Source: Ignelater luminosus | Lineage: Eukaryota; Arthropoda; Insecta; Coleoptera; Elateridae | Assembly: GCA_011009095.1 (NCBI GenBank) | Contig: VTPC01089976.1 | Span: 318,931-382,930 of the forward strand | Direction of reading: 5' to 3' | Length of the DNA stretch: 64,000 nt | In this document: one piece after another, positions 1 through 12,239 of the stretch | How positions within the stretch are numbered: the stretch's first letter is position 1 | Layout: each line of letters begins with the position of its first letter | The notes under the pieces: generated by a model | The model's input: the letters and a program-made list of their open reading frames with translations, nothing else | The model's database searches: none | What the model was told of the DNA's origin: nothing | Program-made: the position numbers and the translations under genes

Positions 1-1270
1 TTATTAAAGATTTGTCAAAGGCTCTTAAACATTATTTTTGTTATACCTGAATACATGTCATTTATCTGATATTCTTTATATAATTTCTACAACAAGGAAT
101 TGAATTTTGTATGCAGCTTTGTTCACTATTGTTTAGAACAATTAAATAGAAATCCATAAGTAGTAGGTTGAAGGTTCTATACCTTTTACGGCACTAACTA
201 TTGGTAAATATTTTGCACCTACATTAGATTTCTTGAGTAATTTTATTGCATAATGAAAAGCATCAACACAAAATATTTGCAAAAAGTATTTTGGAAATAT
301 AAAATACGTCAAGAGAATAAGTATATTGAGATTTTTTTTTGAGTATGCAATATTTAAAGAATTTGATTAATGTGTGTTTAAAGTATATAAGATCATGTAA
401 TTTCATATTTATTTTATTCATAATTTTACAGTTTTTAAATTCTCAAAAATGTGTTACAATCAGGTAGAATATAAACCATTAATAAATAATATCACAAAAC
501 AAAAGATTTATGCTTTACATTTCTTATCAGAAGTAAAATTGTAGATAACACAAAGAAATATCTAACTAGGTTATTACTGAATTTATCTTATTATTTTGGA
601 TATGTGTCTTATTTTATTTAGCTGAATATTTTTTTATTAATCAATACCTAAAATATAATTTATAAGTTTAATTAGATCCATACAAAGCAAATTAAGAATT
701 AAGTAATTACGAGATTAGGTATGTTACATCAATTATTAGAATTAAAATGTAAATTAAACAAGGAAATTCGCACATTTTTTCTGGTATTATTAAATTGTAC
801 GTCCTTGCCCATGATTTAAATGCATGTGACAAAAAAAAAGGAAATGAACAGGTTTTAAGAATTGATATTCTTAGGATGAGTCAAAGTTACATCAGTTCAA
901 GGTAGATTTTTACTAACAAAGACAACTGTCTTTATCAAGTACTTTGGTGCAATAATTTTTCGTAAAAAAAATTTATTTTCTCCACCCTCTGCTTTCTATT
1001 GTTCTTTTTTTTTAACATGATGTAAATCATCTATTGATCCAATCTTCAGAATTTTTACTTTGTCTTCTACACAATCTGTTTTTTATATTTCAAGAATGTT
1101 AACAATATTTAGCTATTTACCTTTAAATTAGATTTTCTTAAGTTTATTATTTATTTTTTTCAGCTAATACAATAATAACAATAATGTAAAAGAGTTAAAA
1201 AAAGTATTTAATGCATAAGAAACTATTGTCAAGTTATATCTCAAAACTGCTAATCCAACTTGTCCCAATT

Positions 1271-3290
1271 TTCACTGCTACGGCTGAGCGATTATCATTT
1301 TCAATAATCGATTACAAAAAATAATCGAATAATCAGAATAATAAATTTATGTAATAGTTGAATAATTGATGAATCGATTACTCCAAATGATAAAATAATA
1401 ATTGATTAATATTTAAATCAATACCTAATTTATTATGCAGATAATTGACTATCAAATAAAATCAGCTATTAAGAGCGTCATGAATCTAAATAGGAATCAT
1501 TGCTGTCAAAAAGAAACCCAAAATGTAATTGTTTTTATTTGTTTTCTGTCAGTATTTGTATTTTTCATAACCTCAACTTGACTTTGACAGATGTCATTTG
1601 AATTATTCAAGGTTAATTAATTTAGTTCATTTCTACCTATAACAGTTACCAATTTATGTAGATGTACCAACTCGAAAAAAGCGCCAGAATATAGGAGAAA
1701 AACTAAAGCCAGTTGATGTGAGATAAAGTACCAACACCAAACAAAAGACGATTGCAAATTGAGCTCAATAACGATTTTCTCCCTGCCAGAGGCGTTATTG
1801 TTCTATATCAGATTTGACAGGTTTAAACATTAAAATTTAAATTTTAGAAAACGGTAATTTTAAAAATGCCTTGCAATTTTGGAAACTTAATTCTTATTTC
1901 TGATCTGATGATGCAAATTACGTGACAGAGTTGTTTGGGTTAACTCAGTTTAATCAAGAATGGTTACGAAACTACTACAAAATTTGTTTTACAGCAATTT
2001 ATAAAAAATAATTGTGAAAGTGAAGAAAATGATGTCAAAGAAATAGGAGATACATTTGCTCATACAAACTTTGCAAAGACTCCAGAATAATACGAAATAA
2101 GGCATTAATAATTACTTTTATCTAAAATTAAAATTTTAATAACCTCAAACTTATAAACTGACATTTAAACTTGTAAAATTTAATGTGGATCAACAGCACT
2201 TCTAGTGGAGAGAAAATCATTAAAAGAGACCAATTTACAATCGTCACAACCCCTATTGGAAATTTATAAAATTAGTTTGAGGGTGATCATATTGTTGCCA
2301 CAATAGTAAAACATATCGGCAGAAACCATAATAAACAAGGAGCGCCAGAGATTAGTTGATACAGATGCATGTAAGGTGTACACAGATAAAGGACATCTAG
2401 ATCTGTCGAGCCACTGATAAACAAATTGTTTCGCATAAACAATATCACTAAGTTATGAAAATTGTATGTGTGTGATTGTCCAGCCAAGTAGTATCGATAA
2501 GCACAACATGTTAATATGCACCTGCACTCAATTATACAGACATCTTTACTGCACCATCAACTAATTGATACCACTCCTTGATAATAAATGTTATAGATCT
2601 TCAGCTTTGGAGGTTTATAGCCAGCTTTGGCAACATTGGTTGTAATGATGATCATCCCTTTTTCATTTTTGTTTATTTCACTTTTAAAAATTTATTAATA
2701 GGCATAACTATTTAACTCATGATAGTAGCATATTTATGAGGGAGGTCTTAAGAGTGAATCCTCCACAGTAGTCCAGAAAAAAGAAAAAATTAATAATAGA
2801 AAAATAATAGCAAATATAAAATTTTAGGTAAAAGCATTTTGATTTTTTGAGCATCAAAATTTCGCCAATTACTTTTCCTTTTAAAACACTTTAATATTTA
2901 AGAGAGTTTTCTAATAAAACAGGCCTCCTCCCAGACAAGTTTGGTAAATACATCACTGACCCATCAATACTTTTTTTGGTGATGAACAGAAAGACTATCA
3001 GTTAGTTCGATGTCCGGGGTGTGGCTAAAATACATCCCTCAATTAATAATGTAAACAATTAAATCATCTAAACAATTAGGAAAACTAAAATCAAGCAATT
3101 GATTAATCGGTTCCTTCAGTAATTGCCCAATTCCTCAATTATTTAATTAGGGCACAGAATGGTCGATTAACAGACACAGATGGCTTGATTTCTAATAATC
3201 TGTATAATCAGTTAATTGAATAAAAAAAATCAAAAAATTGAAATAATCTATTAATCGAATTTTTAAAATGATAAACTTTCAACTGATCAA
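1271..3290. repeat. Candidate transposon with ATCGATTA-rich ends
   Basis: Both flanks (about 1281-1400 and 3060-3285) are crowded with variants of AATCGATTA and its complement. They share an inverted stretch: TTATCATTTT followed by an ATCGATTA motif near 1290-1315 appears in reverse complement near 3250-3280. Clustered subterminal motifs of this kind are typical of hAT ends. I could not find a clean target duplication or a transposase, so class and limits are tentative. Confidence 0.35.
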
Positions 3291-3821
3291 TTATTATGTC
3301 ACTGCATTAGTGACATATATATCAACTAAAAGTAACCTCACATACTATTTGCTCTTTTAATTTATAAATATTAGCCCACTTATTCAAATTACTAGTGATA
3401 ATTTTTATAGTTAATATTTGTATTATAAATAATTTCAATTTGTCTTTATTTTTGTAAATAAAGCACACCTGCATGATGAATTTACACACATCTGTTCATA
3501 ATCATAACATTTAACAATTTATTATTGTGGTTTTACATGGATTAAAGTTTGATTTTTCTCTTAATATACTTGTAATTTATTTCTAACCAGAACATTTGAC
3601 TGTGTCAATCGTTTTTAACTTTTACCAATATTAGGAGAATTTCTCTTGATTGGATCTTCTCTTTCTTTAAATAATCAGGAACAACATTCTATTAACTTAT
3701 AGTAATAGACACTATTATACAGTGTACTTTTGTGACTGTCAGACATAGGGAAATTAACATTGGTGGGGAAAAAAACTAACTCTGCATTAATTTTGACATT
3801 TATTGTTAAATTTGTCATATA

Positions 3822-4243
3822 CCAGGTGTCCCAAATTGAGTAGGATAGTATGGGTAACTTTTTTATTATTATAGTCAGAGCTTTGGTTAAATTCTATTTA
3901 ATCATGTAAAAATCCAATATGGTGCCCATTTAAAAAAAGTTGCCATTAATATGTCAGAATCCACCATCTTGAATTTTGTTTTGGTATCATTTTTAAGTGT
4001 ATCTCATTGAAACAAGCAACTTTCATATTAAAACTTTTTACATAGCTTAAATATTTGACTTTTTAGAAAACTGCAATTTTCACTTTTTTTGAAATAATTG
4101 CTAATCGGTTACGAATTTTAAACTTTTCTAACCTACATCTGATTCAGCATACAAAATTGCACAACATTTCCCACTTAACCAAAGCTCTAACTATAATAAT
4201 AAGAAAGTTATCTATACTATCCTACTCAATTTGGGGCACCCTG
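3822..4243. mobile_element. TA-flanked MITE with ~70 bp inverted repeats
   Basis: The left end (CCAGGTGTCCCAAATTGAG, then GTAGGATAGTAT) is repeated in inverse at the right end, which finishes in GGGGCACCCTG. The arms span about 3822-3892 and 4174-4243 and meet at an inner ACCAAAGCTCT/AGAGCTTTGGT pair. A TA lies directly outside each end (3820-3821 and 4244-4245). There is no coding capacity. The CAGGGTG-like end links it to the other TA-flanked elements of this window, which suggests a non-autonomous Tc1/mariner-type element. Confidence 0.8.
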
Positions 4244-5490
4244 TATTCTAATGGTTGTTAATTCTACAATTTCACATCCCATAAATCATTAATTGTTATT
4301 GAAAGAAGCATTAGAAGTGAATTAAATGCTGTGTGAAAAATGTTTAGGTAACAATAATGGAAAAGCAAATGCACAGAATCATAACGGAAAGTGAGGTTAC
4401 GGTTATCATAAGTTGCAAAAAATATTTTGTATTTGTAATCTTGCATTATTTTCTAATGGAGTTCTAGTATCAGTGTGACCTTTTAAATTGATTTTCAATA
4501 AAATATACCAAATTAATGGAGAAATTATTTAATAAAAAACCAAAAAATGACATGACTTATCAACTACAACAAGGTGGGTTTATATTCAATCATCTAATAT
4601 TTAATTTAATATTTGTTATTTAAAAAATAAGCTTCATGCTAATTTGGTGTTTCATTATAAATTGCTAAGGAAAGAAAGCATCCACTTTTAATAGATAAAA
4701 TTAAAAAGAAAAATGCATGGTTAGCCATAACCTCAAATTTATGCATGCGTCAATTATCATTCAATGGAACAAGTATAAATCAACATTGGTTAATGACAAA
4801 TTAAATCATAAACTTAATGTAAATAATCAAGTATAAACCCACCTTAACAATTATTAACTATTAGATAGTAGCAAAACAATCTTGACCATTATTCAAATAA
4901 GTAGCAGATTGTTTTAATTTTTGTTGTTTTTTTGCCCATTTAGAAAGCATTTATAACTCACAGCTGTAGTCGATTCCTTTGCCAATTTTTGCAATCTGTC
5001 AAATAATATAATCTATCTTTTTTGAGGTTATATAGTACTGTTTGTTATTATCAGGTTATTATACTTTGCAAACAACACAGATTTGACAAATTTCAAAAAG
5101 TAAACAAGTAGTGCCAACATGAAAATAATTTAAATGTGTCGCCAAATTCAAACCATCCTCACTCATTTGTAATCACTCTGTATATTATAATAAGTAATTC
5201 TTCTAAAATGCCATTTTAAAGGGCCCACTGTTGGACTTTGTTTTATTAATTCTTTATATTAATAATCTCAGTTCTGTTCTTGGTATACAGAACATGTTAT
5301 ACTGATGACATTCCTTTAGTCATATTTAGTTCACAAACAAATGTTCTAAAGCAAAATTGTAAGATGTGTAAAAAAATTTATATAACTATGTAGATTTAAA
5401 AAGAATGTAGAACACTGAACTCCAAACTTACATAACCTTAAATCAAAAATTCCTATCTTGGCTGTCAATTATGCCCAGTTTTAAACAGAA

Positions 5491-7436
5491 CATCTATACC
5501 TTTTCAACTTTAAATTGGGAACAATCAATTTCAAGTTGGGAATAATCAGTTTCATAATGAAACTAATAAATTACGGTATACAGGGTGATTCCGAAATAAA
5601 GGGTATCTTTTTAATAGGTGATAAGTGAGGCTAAAAGAAGACAAAAAATGAAAAAACGAAGTGGTTCCGTGAAAATTGAAAATTTTGACAATTTTCCTAA
5701 ATATTAAAAACTGAAGCTGTCTCTGGTTAGAAAAAGAAAAGTGTTTCTTGTATTGTCGCCTTAAAAAGTGAAAGTTAAGGAGATTTACGTGTTTTTAAAC
5801 CCTTGTAGTGCAAGAACGAAAATTTACCAGACATGCCTATTTTCTTGGAACTAATAGTGCAGCTATAGTAGCACAATGAACAATAAATGCCATCATAAGC
5901 TACCCCCTGGACATTTTACAACTTTCCCTTCTTAAATCTGAAGTATGTTTAACATGCAGGGTTGTTGAAATTCGTTAAAACAGTAAAAAAAATAATAACA
6001 AAATTTATGTTACGAACAATTAAACTCCAGTCTCACAAGCAACATTTTAATCCCTGATTGTTATTTAGTCACATGAATAGGAAACATGTTAAATGGCAAC
6101 AGATTACACATACTACTTGAATGAAACATGCGTATGGAAGGTACTACTATTACCTCTGTATTTAATTCAATTTAATAAATTCAACCAATTTTTATTTATG
6201 TAGCATAATGCTTATTGAAGTTTTTGGTTCTTCGGAAGTTTACAGAAAAAAATCACCAAAGTAAAATTTTAATATTTTTTCGTTTGCAGATTAAAAAGTA
6301 AAAGTTCCTACTGGTTATTTATGGCATTGTAGAAACCAGATCACCATGTATACATGTGTCCCAAAGGTCCGGAAAGGGTTAAATATCTCAAGAAATATAC
6401 TTCAGATTAAAAAGTTACGAAATACGTGTTCTTTTATTTTTAAAGATCTATTTAAACATGACACGTGAAAACCACCCTCACCCCCACATGGGGGTGGAAT
6501 GAGGGGTAGTTTTGAAAATTTAAATGGCAACCCCTAATTTTTTGTATTTTTTGATTCTCTATCGAAAATTGTTTATGGACATAAAAAACTGCCCCCCATC
6601 CTCGTCACCCTTACACGGGGGATTGGGAGAAATAAAAAATGTTTTTTTTATGTTTGAATAAGGATTTGATTCGGAATCCAAAAAAACTTATCAGAAAGTT
6701 GCATTTTTATCTAAAGATTTTTTATTTCTCCCAAGTAATTAAAGTAAAAAAAACTGTAAAGATTTTGCCTTTAGCCTACTTATTTAAAATAATAGATCAG
6801 TGCTAGAACAAACTAAAAGGGCGGAATAAGATCAAATAGTGATGAATTGATAATAACAAAAACACAGTATAATTTCATAAGAAGTGTTCAAAATGCGATG
6901 CGTTAACTTCTTGGCAATGAGACAATCTCTTTTTGAAATGTTCATAAGGAATTTTGCAAATAATCGGGGGGAACTACTTGCATTACGAATCCGTCCTTGA
7001 AGTTAAGAAATCCTTGACAAAAAAATAGCGATTATCTCCAAAACCTTTGAAGATAAGTATAGCAACCCTTATATTTTTGAATTCGCCTTTAAAATCCCTA
7101 TCGAGATATGGGGTCATATACAGGGTGATCCATTTAAAGAAATTCAAGATGGCGGCCATACGAAAAAATAATTGAAGATTTGACCTTAACTCTTTTCGCA
7201 AAACATGGCAAATAATGCCTACTTTAATATCTCCAAATTTCATATGTTTATTTCTTACCGTTTCTGCGGGGGTAGCGTGTTTCCATACTTTTTAGTGACC
7301 CTGTATACAGCAATTTATTAGTTTCATTATGAAACTGATTATTCCCAACTTGAAATTGATTTATTCCCATCTTGAAATCGATTATTCCCAATTTGAAATT
7401 GATTGTTCCCAATTTCAAGTTGGAAAGGTATAGATG
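5491..7436. mobile_element. Palindromic MITE split by a later insertion
   Basis: The outer arms (5491-5578 and 7306-7436) are inverted copies. CATCTATACC starts the left arm and GGTATAGATG ends the right. Both carry repeated motifs of the type ATTGGGAACAATCAA and AAGTTGGGAATAATCAG, then TTTCATAATGAAACT. The right arm has extra tandem copies of the TTCCCAA-type motif. If the central insert (5581-7303) is removed, the arms form one short palindrome of about 220 bp. The target duplication of the outer element is not clear. Confidence 0.65.
5581..7303. mobile_element. CAGGGTG-type TA-flanked element inserted in the palindrome
   Basis: Starts CAGGGTGATTCC right after TA (5579-5580) and ends GTGACCCTG before TA (7304-7305). 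The right part (about 6980-7303) is a close relative of the ends of the element at 36111-37314, including the motifs CAAAACATGGCAAATAATG and GGGTAGCGTGTTTCCATAC. A second internal CAGGGTGATCC at about 7130 suggests a composite of nested copies. No intact transposase was seen. Confidence 0.6.
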
Positions 7437-7567
7437 AAAGAAAATCAAAACAAATGGTAGTTTGTGACCTACTATCTCTAATAGAAGTTATTTTTGTGTT
7501 GTGTTACATGATTATGTATGTCACCAATGAAAGTAGCATTTTCCAATACTCTAACATGTAATGTAAC

Positions 7568-8236
7568 CAGAGCTGGGTAAGTACATCACAAATGTACTTG
7601 AAAAACCATAAATAAATCCTTTTTTTGTACTTGTACTTAAGTACATTCTATCGGTAATGTACTTTGTACTTGTACTTATAAATCCAAAGTTTGATTAGTA
7701 CTTGTACTTGGTACTTAAATACATCTGACCCAGTATATTCAAATACAAGTACAAGTAAATCTGTTTCAACTGAAATTTTTCTTTTTTTTTTTCATGTATC
7801 CATGCTAAATTAATAAACAAAGCCCATGTCAAATTTAAAGTTCTTTATTAATTTTATTTAACATTGTCGATGTTTTATCCTTAGGTTTAGGAAAATTCCT
7901 TATGTAAGTATATGCTGATGAGCCTACTTCCGTTTCTTTTGTTTTTATTATGAAGATAAAGCCCAAGTTAATATTAACTAACTAAAAATTTATATTGTGG
8001 CTAGGATAAAGACATTCACCATGTTTTTTTATTATAATTTTTATACTGCTTACGTAACCAAGAGAAAATAAATTTAAAAAAGTTTTTGGAAAAGTACTTA
8101 TAAGTTAGGAAATAAGTACATTTTATCTGTATTTAAATACTTTTCTTTTTTCAAGTACTTAGTACTCGTACTTAAGTACTTCCACAAAAATGTACTTTGT
8201 ATTTAAGTACATTTGTGATATACTTACTCAGCTCTG
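7568..8236. mobile_element. Non-autonomous hAT element
   Basis: Inverted ends CAGAGCTGGGTAAGTA (left) and TACTTACTCAGCTCTG (right) are followed inward by ATCACAAATGTACTT on both arms. Eight-base flanks AATGTAAC (7560-7567) and CATGTAAC (8237-8244) match at seven of eight positions, as expected for a hAT target duplication. The subterminal regions carry many copies of AAGTACTTGTAC-type motifs. There is no coding sequence. The CAGAGC end resembles the larger hAT element at 42342-44943. Confidence 0.82.
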
Positions 8237-9291
8237 CATGTAACATATAATTGATATTTGGATATTTGTCCTGCAATGATTTGCATGACTTGATTTTACA
8301 TTGTTTTTCTTTTGAAGGTTATTTGTTTTAGTATTATTTAGAGAAACAATATGCCAGAACAGTAATAATTGTTAGTAAGGTAATTGTTTATGCTGGATCA
8401 GGGTAGATTAATTAAGCATGTACATATACAAAGTATTTCTAAATTAAATGGAACATACAGATGAACCAATGCACTTGGATCTCAGAGTTTTTCCAGAAGA
8501 TTGTCTGTTTACAAAATAACTGAAGAGGCAAGATTCTTTCCAAATAAAACAGGCTATGTAATGACTGCATTAGATTTCAGAGATTTCTATAGACAAAAGG
8601 ATTCTAAAGATTAAACTAGCCCCCTACTTCCAAGACCATTTTCGGAACAAAATCAATTTTTACAAACTAAGTGCAAATAAACCCTTGATAAGTAGTGCAC
8701 GTATACCAAATTTCATTACTGCAGCACAAACGGTACTTGTTAAAAAATCGTGTTAGTTTTTTGCGGGTGCAGTTCAAACACGGCAATCTGATTTTTGAGT
8801 AATTTTTTTCATTGTTGCTGGTAACAACAAAATTATATTACTATTACTGAAGGTTTTTAAAAAGCAGAAAACTTGATCAAGAATGACATTTTGCCCTAAA
8901 ACCAATAATAAAAAAGTTTTTCCTCTTGTAACTCAATCTGGGAACATACTGTATATATTTTTGTGTATTTAGCTTAATTTTCATTGTATTCCTTTTTTTA
9001 AATTAGAATTTGAAGCAATTACATGTATAATATAAAAAAAAATAATAAGTATAAAACAAACCCAGAATGATTTATAGAAAGATAAGACGTGTTTATTGCT
9101 TTTGTTGGAGATGACAATGAAAGATAACTTTATAAATTTGCGTTGTTAAATATAATTTACCAGGTATTGAAATTGAAAAGAATGAGATAGATTTTCATGA
9201 ATAAAAAAATAAAATATCATCTTTATTATTATTAGATGTAAACAAATCTTGAATAAATCTATTTATTTTGATATCTTGAAATTGTTTTTAG

Positions 9292-9938
9292 GTGACAGCT
9301 TAGAAGAATTAAATGGTTATGGTACAATAAGACCTCGAAATTTAATATCAAGTATTCTTGGTGGTACACCAGGAAGGACAAAAAACTTAGCTATATCTAA
9401 TCCGCATGACTTTCGACAAGTGTCTGCTATCATAGATGTGGATATAGTGCCTGAAACATGTAGACGGGTGCGTTTACTCAAGCACGGCTCAGACAAACCA
9501 CTAGGATTTTATATTAGAGATGGCACAAGTATGAGAGTGACGCAGAATGGTTTAGAGAAAATACCAGGTATATTCATATCACGTCTTGTACCTGGTGGCT
9601 TGGCAGAATCCACAGGCTTGTTGGCTGTAAATGATGAAGTATTAGAAGTTAATGGTATTGAAGTTAGCGGCAAAACATTGGATCAAGTCACAGATATGAT
9701 GGTAGCTAATAGCTCAAATCTAATTATTACTGTTAAACCTGCAAATCAACGAACTGTACCCCCTGTTAGAAGAGGTAGTTTTGGAAGGAATTCACAATTG
9801 TCTAGTGGATCACAACAATCAGCCGGCACTGCACCGTCAGATCCTGAAGATAAATATGATCAAGACGAAATTGTAGATCTAACCGGAATTACTTTAGACG
9901 ATAGTATTACAAGAGATGATGGTGTTCTCCATTTATAA
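9292..9938 (+). CDS. par-6: Par-6 polarity protein, last coding exon (semi-CRIB end and PDZ)
   Basis: This is the 3' terminal coding exon of partitioning-defective 6, the scaffold that joins Cdc42-GTP, aPKC and Par-3 at apical cortical membranes. The exon begins after a TTTTTAG acceptor, completing a split glycine codon, and reads [11 protein letters not shown], the conserved junction after the PB1 domain. The semi-CRIB follows ([18 protein letters not shown]), then a PDZ domain of about 95 residues ([21 protein letters not shown], carboxylate loop PLGFYI; later [15 protein letters not shown]). The tail ends with an acidic stretch and VLHL before TAA. About 214 residues are encoded, against about 350-370 for whole Par-6, so the N-terminal PB1 exons lie outside the window. 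The reading frame stays open upstream, but that part is intron. Confidence 0.95.
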
Positions 9939-10680
9939 AAAGAAGAAAAACAGGGAAATCGAGGAGTAAACACATCTAATGCAAGACTTTATATACCAGA
10001 GAAGAGGTAAAGAATATTTATATTCTTTTTTTATATATAATATAGTTGAGTGATATCCGAACATTATTAGCATTTTATCTTTGAAAAAATATACTTAATT
10101 GTAATGAACTGTTGAGACTTATATAACATTCCATTGCAAAGAACTCACAAAGATATAAAGCAATGTATTGTAATAATTCCTATTTTAATTATTTTTTTAT
10201 CTCGAATTATTACATATTTTAAAATTTCTCTTCCATACTCGAATTATACTAAAAGTAATAAATATTTTATACATTGTTTTATTAAAGGCTATCTTTTATG
10301 GTATTTTAGATATTTGCAGTATTTTATTAGTATTTTATTGATTTTAGTTAAAAACTAAAAGTTGTCACATCAACTTTACAGGTATATTCAGCCTTTTTCA
10401 CACCAAATAAAAAAGACCAAGATTTTATAGCGTTTTTAATATAAATGAGCTAAAATAATCGAATCTCCGAGCTTTTTAAATAAAAATGTGAAAGGATGTG
10501 AGTTATTAAACAGGCATTCATTTTTAACCTAAAAGTGTATGTTTTCCCTGCCAGGGACCAAGATGCATAAAGTTTATCATTAACTTTTTAATGAAAATCA
10601 TAAAAAGAAGCTTTGATTCCATGTTTCATATTATATTTGGAAATTGAGCTTAAGAATGCAAAAGTTCATGGATATTCTTG
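9939..10680 (+). other. par-6 3' untranslated region and spacer
   Basis: AT-rich sequence following the par-6 stop. Possible AATAAA polyadenylation signals are present (for example near 10258 and 10404). No other gene is seen. Confidence 0.4.
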
Positions 10681-10691
10681 ATAATAATGCA

Positions 10692-10724
10692 TATATAAAT
10701 AGAAGGCATTTGTATTTCAGTCAG
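10692..10724 (+). promoter_or_regulatory. Candidate TATA box and initiator
   Basis: TATATAAAT at 10692-10700 is followed 27 bases later by TCAGTC (10717-10722), which fits the arthropod initiator TCAKTY. A second TCAGT begins at 10721. The spacing is that of a focused insect core promoter. The first ATG downstream (10782) opens a signal-peptide-like reading frame. Confidence 0.5.
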
Positions 10725-10781
10725 TAACTATATTACAAATTAATAATTTATTCTTATTAACTGTTCAAATTTAGTTTAATT

Positions 10782-10837
10782 ATGCTGCTATTGTTTCTTT
10801 ATATTTATAAAAGTGTAGAAGCTACCACAACTACACA
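10782..10837 (+). CDS. Putative first exon of a small secreted protein
   Basis: The exon reads MLLLFLYIYKSVEATTTT and breaks at CA before a strong GTAAGT donor (10838). A short hydrophobic start followed by VEA and a polar threonine run looks like a signal peptide with a cleavage site. It sits about 60 bases downstream of the TATA/initiator pair at 10692. I could not assign later exons: an acceptor near 11040 (TTCACTGTAG) would add only HNYEIQEYYKFIQIVINM before a stop, and I do not trust it. It may be a lineage-specific peptide gene, or chance. Confidence 0.3.
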
Positions 10838-11807
10838 GTAAGTACTTAAATAATAATTCTCTTTATGCTGTTTCTTACTATAATGTTATTTATATAATTA
10901 TCAACGTATTATTTGTATTTATAAAACTAATAAACAAACACATTAAAAAATAAAACAAATGTTGAAATAGTAAAGTTGATGAAACAATTTATTTATTCGT
11001 AATTTTTACAGTAAAATCAATAATATTTACTTCACTGTAGCAATTACGAAATACAAGAGTATTACAAATTCATTCAGATTGTAATTAATATGTAGTTTTG
11101 TAAATATTTTTAATTTTAAGTTTTAAATTAAGAGAATTTAAACAGTGAAAACTTTTATCGCGTTTTTGACTTTAAGAACTTTATTATTACAGTTTTCTAC
11201 TTACAAATTTTAATCATGCCTTTTGAAATTCTAAATCATGCGAAGAATAATGAAACAATAATATACAAAAAGAAAATTGTCCGTCCGTTTCATGGCCTTT
11301 GTATTGTTATCATTATTAGCATAATGCTATCTACTAGTATGTGGATCATGATTGATTATTGACTGTTACATTTACATTCCATTTTTATATAGTATACAAA
11401 ATATGTTTAGTTGCATCACATGTACTTATTAAAATGGTTAGAAATATATATATTTCCAGTTAATTGTTTTTTTATTCATTTTTGTTAATCCTGTAATTGC
11501 TCATCAGCTTAGAACTTTGATAGTAACCAAATCTGGGACATACTAGTTTTTTTTAAGTTGAAACTAGACTTGGCTCGATTCAGAAAAAGATCCAATCATT
11601 CTGTTTCAAATCAGCGGTAAATATTTTAATTTTTAAACTGATTTTATTTAACTAAATTAACTGAACTTGTGTTGGTCACACCTCATTCATTGCTTCATAT
11701 TCATAACTAGTTAAATTGACACAAATTAATATAAAGGAAGTTCTTTCAGATTTTTGTTTATTTATACAGCATGGTCCAAGAAGTACAACAAACGGGAAAA
11801 ATTTTAA

Positions 11808-12002
11808 TTAACTGCTGTACAGAAAGTTGGTTGATGTTTGAAATTGAAACACAGAATAGTAAGGGGTTTCAGAAGTGAAACTCTTGGTGGCACCTTTGAA
11901 GTTTGTGGCGTTAGATTTTGCGACCTTGTAAGAGTCTTTGGAGTTTATTTCAGCAAACCCGAAAGAAATAGTTTTGAAAATGCATATTAGTTCTTTTTTC
12001 AT
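11808..12002 (-). other. Unexplained 64-codon open frame
   Basis: The minus strand holds an ATG-initiated frame of 64 codons beginning MKKELICIFKTISFGF and ending TSTNFLYSS, less AT-biased than its surroundings. On the same strand at about 12240-12360, a second frame (YSYTDNGTEAYPNHVP) lies on the other side of the MITE at 12059-12233. I recognise neither. They could be remnants of one broken gene or transposon, or chance. Confidence 0.2.
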
Positions 12003-12058
12003 TTTGAGAAATCACTTATTTAATAATGTTTTATTTTACTTATTTGATGTTATAAATA

Positions 12059-12233
12059 CAGTGGAACCCCCATAAGTCGAACTTCTGTAACTCGAATTTT
12101 TCTTCAACTCGAAATTTATTGCGTCCCCTTGCACTTTGTATACTAATTGCACGTAATTTTCCGTAACTCGTATTTTCTATAATTCGAACTAATAATCACG
12201 CCCCTTGGATTCCGTGTTATGGAGGTTCCACTG
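12059..12233. mobile_element. Tigger/pogo-like MITE
   Basis: The ends CAGTGGAACCCCCATAA and ATGGAGGTTCCACTG are inverted. Internal AACTCGAA and TTCGAGTT-type motifs repeat on both arms. TA precedes the left end (12057-12058), but the right flank is TG, so one target base has changed. CAGTGGAACCTC is a common end of insect pogo/Tigger elements. At 175 bp it has no coding capacity. Confidence 0.65.
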
Positions 12234-12239
12234 TGTTTT

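Larger units (their letters stand above)
1..9291 (+). other. Probable par-6 intron sequence, AT-rich with transposon remnants
   Basis: No exon is supported here. The par-6 exon at 9292 starts inside a codon after a TTTTTAG acceptor, so upstream par-6 exons encoding the PB1 domain and the start of the CRIB motif must lie to the left. I looked for PB1 coding sequence in this stretch and saw none, so it is most simply intron; this is inference. It holds several repeat elements listed separately (about 1271-3290, 3822-4243, 5491-7436, 7568-8236). Elsewhere it is AT-rich sequence with only short chance ORFs. Confidence 0.55.
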
